Below are positions 61,905 to 64,000 of a DNA stretch of 64,000 nt, piece by piece. The stretch comes from Scatomorpha sp964345235 (GTDB lineage: Bacteria; Bacillota; Clostridia; Oscillospirales; Oscillospiraceae), in NCBI GenBank assembly GCA_964345235.1, contig CAYFQE010000001.1:1-64000 (forward strand), in the 5' to 3' direction. Under the pieces are notes generated by a model. The model saw only the letters and a list, made by a program, of their open reading frames with translations. It did not search any database and was not told the DNA's origin. The position numbers and the translations under genes are program-made. Numbering within the stretch: the stretch's first letter is position 1; the number at the start of each line of letters is the position of its first letter.

Positions 61905-62528
61905 ATGCCTAAAGCAATAATCTATAATATGCAAGGTAAAAAGCTTGGCGAGTACGAACTCTCTGAGGCTGTCTTCGGAGTAGAGCCCAATATGGCAATG
62001 CTCCATGCATCAGTTCGAAGCCATCTTGCCAACAAGAGACAGGGTACACAGAGTGCTCTCACTAAGGGAGAGGTCAGCTATTCAACAAGAAAGCCATGGC
62101 GTCAAAAAGGCACCGGTCGCGCCAGAGCCGGTTATGCAGGTTCTCCTGTTTGGAGACACGGCGGCGTGGCATTTGCGCCGAAGCCGCGCAGTTACAGCTT
62201 CAGCCTCAACAAGAAGGCCAAGAGAGTTGCCATGAAGAGCGCATTATCCGTTAAGGCTCAGGGAAATAACATTCTTGTAATCGATAAGCTTATGGCCGAG
62301 GAGATTAAGACCAAGCCTTTCGTATCTCTTCTAAACAAGCTCGGAGTTACCGGAAAAGCAATGTTTATAACTGAGAATGTCGATCATGCAGTTGTTAAGA
62401 GCACTCGCAACATTCCCGGTGTCAAGACTACGACGGCTACAATTATTTCGCCTTATGAGCTTTTAAACAGCGATACACTTATCATAGATAAGGCCGCTCT
62501 TTCAAAGATTGAGGAGGTATTTGCGTAA
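61905..62528 (+). CDS. rplD: Large ribosomal subunit protein uL4
   Basis: A 207-residue protein that lines the exit tunnel. TKGEVSYSTRKPWRQKGTGRARAG and SPVWRHGGVAFAPKPRSY form the conserved loop (about 47-85). In E. coli L4 also represses the S10 operon through its leader; whether it does so here is untested. GAGGAG precedes ATG 61905. Its stop overlaps rplW (TAATG). Confidence 0.98.
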   Translation: MPKAIIYNMQGKKLGEYELSEAVFGVEPNMAMLHASVRSHLANKRQGTQSALTKGEVSYSTRKPWRQKGTGRARAGYAGSPVWRHGGVAFAPKPRSYSFSLNKKAKRVAMKSALSVKAQGNNILVIDKLMAEEIKTKPFVSLLNKLGVTGKAMFITENVDHAVVKSTRNIPGVKTTTATIISPYELLNSDTLIIDKAALSKIEEVFA

Positions 62529-62824
62529 TGTCTACAGCTTACGATATTATTATTCGACCAATCGTAACAGAACAGTCGATGGAAGATTTAGACATCAAAA
62601 AGTATAGCTTTGAAGTTTTGAAAACAGCCAATAAAATTGAAATTAAAAAAGCAATAGAAGAGATTTTTGGTGTAACAGTAATCAAGGTAAACACAACAAT
62701 CGTCGAAGGCAAGAAAAAGCGCACGGGCGCATATCCTGCCGGCTATACAAAAACCTGGAAAAAGGCAGTTGTAAAGCTTAGTGAAGACAGCAAGCCCATC
62801 GAGATTTTCGAAGGCATGGTATAA
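62528..62824 (+). CDS. rplW: Large ribosomal subunit protein uL23
   Basis: A 98-residue protein at the tunnel exit, where SRP and trigger factor dock. YDIIIRPIVTEQSMEDLDIKKYSFEV and NTTIVEGKKKRTGAYPAGYTKTWKKAVVKL are standard. The start shares one base with the rplD stop; GAGGT lies just upstream. Confidence 0.98.
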   Translation: MSTAYDIIIRPIVTEQSMEDLDIKKYSFEVLKTANKIEIKKAIEEIFGVTVIKVNTTIVEGKKKRTGAYPAGYTKTWKKAVVKLSEDSKPIEIFEGMV

Positions 62825-62838
62825 GGGGGATTAATTAG

Positions 62839-63672
62839 ATGTCAATAAAATTTTATAGGCCGACTACTCCCTCAAGACGCCAGATGAGCGTTTCAGGTTT
62901 CGATGGAGTTGATAAGAAGGCAAAGCCGGAAAGAAGCCTCACAGAAGTCAAGAAAAAGCATTCCGGACGCAACAACCACGGACGCATTACAGTTAGACAC
63001 AAGGGCGGAGCAAACCGCAGAAAGTTCCGCATAATCGACTTTAAGCGTAAAAGAATTGATGAAGAAGCAACGGTCTTAAGGCTTGAGTACGATCCCAACA
63101 GATCCGCATTTATTGCACTTTGCGAATTTGAAGACGGCGAGCGTATTTATATTCTTGCACCCGTTGGCCTCAAGGCCGGAGACAAAGTTGTCTCTTCAGC
63201 TGAAGCCGACATTAAGCCGGGCAACTGCCTGCCGATAGCCAACATTCCTGTCGGTACGGTTATTCACAACATTGAGCTTTATCCCGGAAAGGGAGCACAG
63301 CTTGTTCGCTCGGCAGGCGTTTCCGCTCAGCTTATGGCTAAAGAAGGCAGCCTTGCAACAGTAAGACTTCCTTCCGGAGAGTACAGAAAGGTCAGAATGG
63401 AGTGTAAAGCTTCAATAGGCCAAGTCGGAAATATCGATCATGCCAACATTAATTTAGGTAAGGCCGGACGCAAGCGTCACATGGGCATAAGACCTACGGT
63501 CAGAGGTTCAGCCATGAACCCCGTTGACCACCCGCACGGCGGCGGTGAGGGCAAGTCCCCGATAGGAATGCCAAGCCCTGTAACACCTTGGGGCAAGCCG
63601 ACACTCGGATACAAGACGCGCAAGACAAAGAACCGCAGCAACAAGTACATTGTCAAGCGTCGCGGTAATTAA
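62839..63672 (+). CDS. rplB: Large ribosomal subunit protein uL2
   Basis: A 277-residue protein required for peptidyl-transferase activity. KKHSGRNNHGRITVRHKGGANRRKFRIIDF near 40, KASIGQVGN and the catalytic-site loop RGSAMNPVDHPHGGGEGKSPIG near 223 are all present. AAGGGGG precedes ATG 62839. The length matches the family. Confidence 0.98.
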   Translation: MSIKFYRPTTPSRRQMSVSGFDGVDKKAKPERSLTEVKKKHSGRNNHGRITVRHKGGANRRKFRIIDFKRKRIDEEATVLRLEYDPNRSAFIALCEFEDGERIYILAPVGLKAGDKVVSSAEADIKPGNCLPIANIPVGTVIHNIELYPGKGAQLVRSAGVSAQLMAKEGSLATVRLPSGEYRKVRMECKASIGQVGNIDHANINLGKAGRKRHMGIRPTVRGSAMNPVDHPHGGGEGKSPIGMPSPVTPWGKPTLGYKTRKTKNRSNKYIVKRRGN

Positions 63673-63684
63673 GGAGGAAGTTTA

Positions 63685-63954
63685 ATGAGCAGAAGTTTAA
63701 AAAAGGGACCATTTGCGGCACCCGAGCTTTTAAAGCGTATAGATGAGCTCAACCAGGCCGGAGAAAAAAAGGTTCTAAAGACATGGAGCCGCTCCTCAAC
63801 GATTTTTCCTTCTTTTGTCGGACATACTATAGCGGTACATGACGGTCGCAGACATGTGCCCATCTATATTACGGAAGACATGGTCGGACATAAGCTTGGC
63901 GAGTTTGCACCCACAAGGACTTTCCGTGGCCATGTGGGCGGCAAGACACGCTGA
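63685..63954 (+). CDS. rpsS: Small ribosomal subunit protein uS19
   Basis: An 89-residue 30S head protein. SRSLKKGPFAAPELLKRID, WSRSSTIFPSFVGHTIAVHDGRRHVPIYITEDMVGHKLGEFAPTRTFRGH is the expected pattern, split here over residues 2-85. AAGGAGG precedes ATG 63685. It is 12 bases after rplB. Confidence 0.98.
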   Translation: MSRSLKKGPFAAPELLKRIDELNQAGEKKVLKTWSRSSTIFPSFVGHTIAVHDGRRHVPIYITEDMVGHKLGEFAPTRTFRGHVGGKTR

Positions 63955-63969
63955 TAAGGGGGTTAAATC

Positions 63970-64000
63970 ATGGTAGAACGCAAAACTGCAACTGCAGAGA
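63970..64000 (+). CDS. rplV: Large ribosomal subunit protein uL22 (start only)
   Basis: ATG 63970 opens a frame MVERKTATAE that runs off the window. AGGGGG lies seven bases upstream. Identity as L22 rests on its place after rpsS in the universally kept S10 operon order; the ten visible residues alone would not prove it. Confidence 0.75.
   Translation, partial: MVERKTATAE

Overview
The window looks like a chromosomal piece of a low-to-mid-GC Gram-positive bacterium of the class Clostridia (Bacillota). The clues are gene order typical of that class (dprA-topA-trmFO, rnc-smc-ftsY, spoVB-like-mazG-hup, an alaS T-box leader), a VorDABC-type ferredoxin-dependent 2-oxoacid oxidoreductase, diaminopimelate synthesis by DapL, AGA/AGG-dominated arginine codons and strong AGGAGG-like ribosome sites. 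Species cannot be named from sequence alone. It is a draft scaffold: two 100-N gaps are present. One (15706-15805) is false, because the same 55 bases stand on both sides. The other (30572-30671) hides roughly 100-130 codons of alaS.

Layout. 1-1268: damaged material, made of a fused iron-type ABC permease broken by a perfect hairpin and joined at about 831-838 to a 5'-truncated XRE regulator; arginine codons here are mostly CGN, unlike the rest. 1368-2609 (minus): glyA. 2869-21576 (plus): a long co-directional run of housekeeping genes: a TrmH-like rRNA methyltransferase, dprA, topA, trmFO, plsX, rnc, a radical SAM protein, smc, ftsY, rdgB, yhbY, a nadD-yqeK fusion, an LCP cell-wall ligase, rsfS and leuS. 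Many neighbours overlap by 1-17 bases. 21632-22009: rpsU with a perfect consensus promoter and its own terminator. 22020-23153 (minus): a KamA-family radical SAM enzyme. 23296-29244 (plus): an OGG-type DNA glycosylase, guaB, a sirtuin, a WecB/TagA glycosyltransferase, tmk and mltG. 29241-32191: alaS under an alanine T-box, then a HIT protein.

32253-37070 (minus): a cell-wall precursor operon dapF-dapL-nagB-glmM-hexapeptide acyltransferase, joining the diaminopimelate and amino-sugar branches of peptidoglycan supply. 37141-40931 (minus): a DMT transporter, hup, mazG and a SpoVB/MurJ-like flippase. 41055-48656 (plus): galactose entry and glycogen metabolism (galM, galK, glgB, glgA, a GH13 amylase). 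48728-52828 (minus): an FCD-type GntR regulator, an uncharacterised P-loop ATPase, and the four subunits of a Vor/Kor-type oxidoreductase. 53237-60377 (plus): secA, pgeF, an orphan family-5 solute-binding lipoprotein, cdd, and a secreted protein with three SLH repeats, a proline-rich linker and an M15 (VanY-like) carboxypeptidase domain. 60500-64000 (plus): the start of the S10 ribosomal operon (rpsJ, rplC, rplD, rplW, rplB, rpsS, start of rplV) behind a strong promoter and a structured leader of about 270 nt.

Most of the window is ordinary core genome. I found no CRISPR array, tRNA, rRNA, prophage or insertion sequence. The points most worth a second look are the chimeric left end, the two assembly gaps, the S10 leader, the P-loop ATPase inside the Vor operon, the short-armed Smc, the Asp/Tyr tail of the LCP protein, and the SLH-M15 surface protein. 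I do not see strong evidence for a wholly new biological system.
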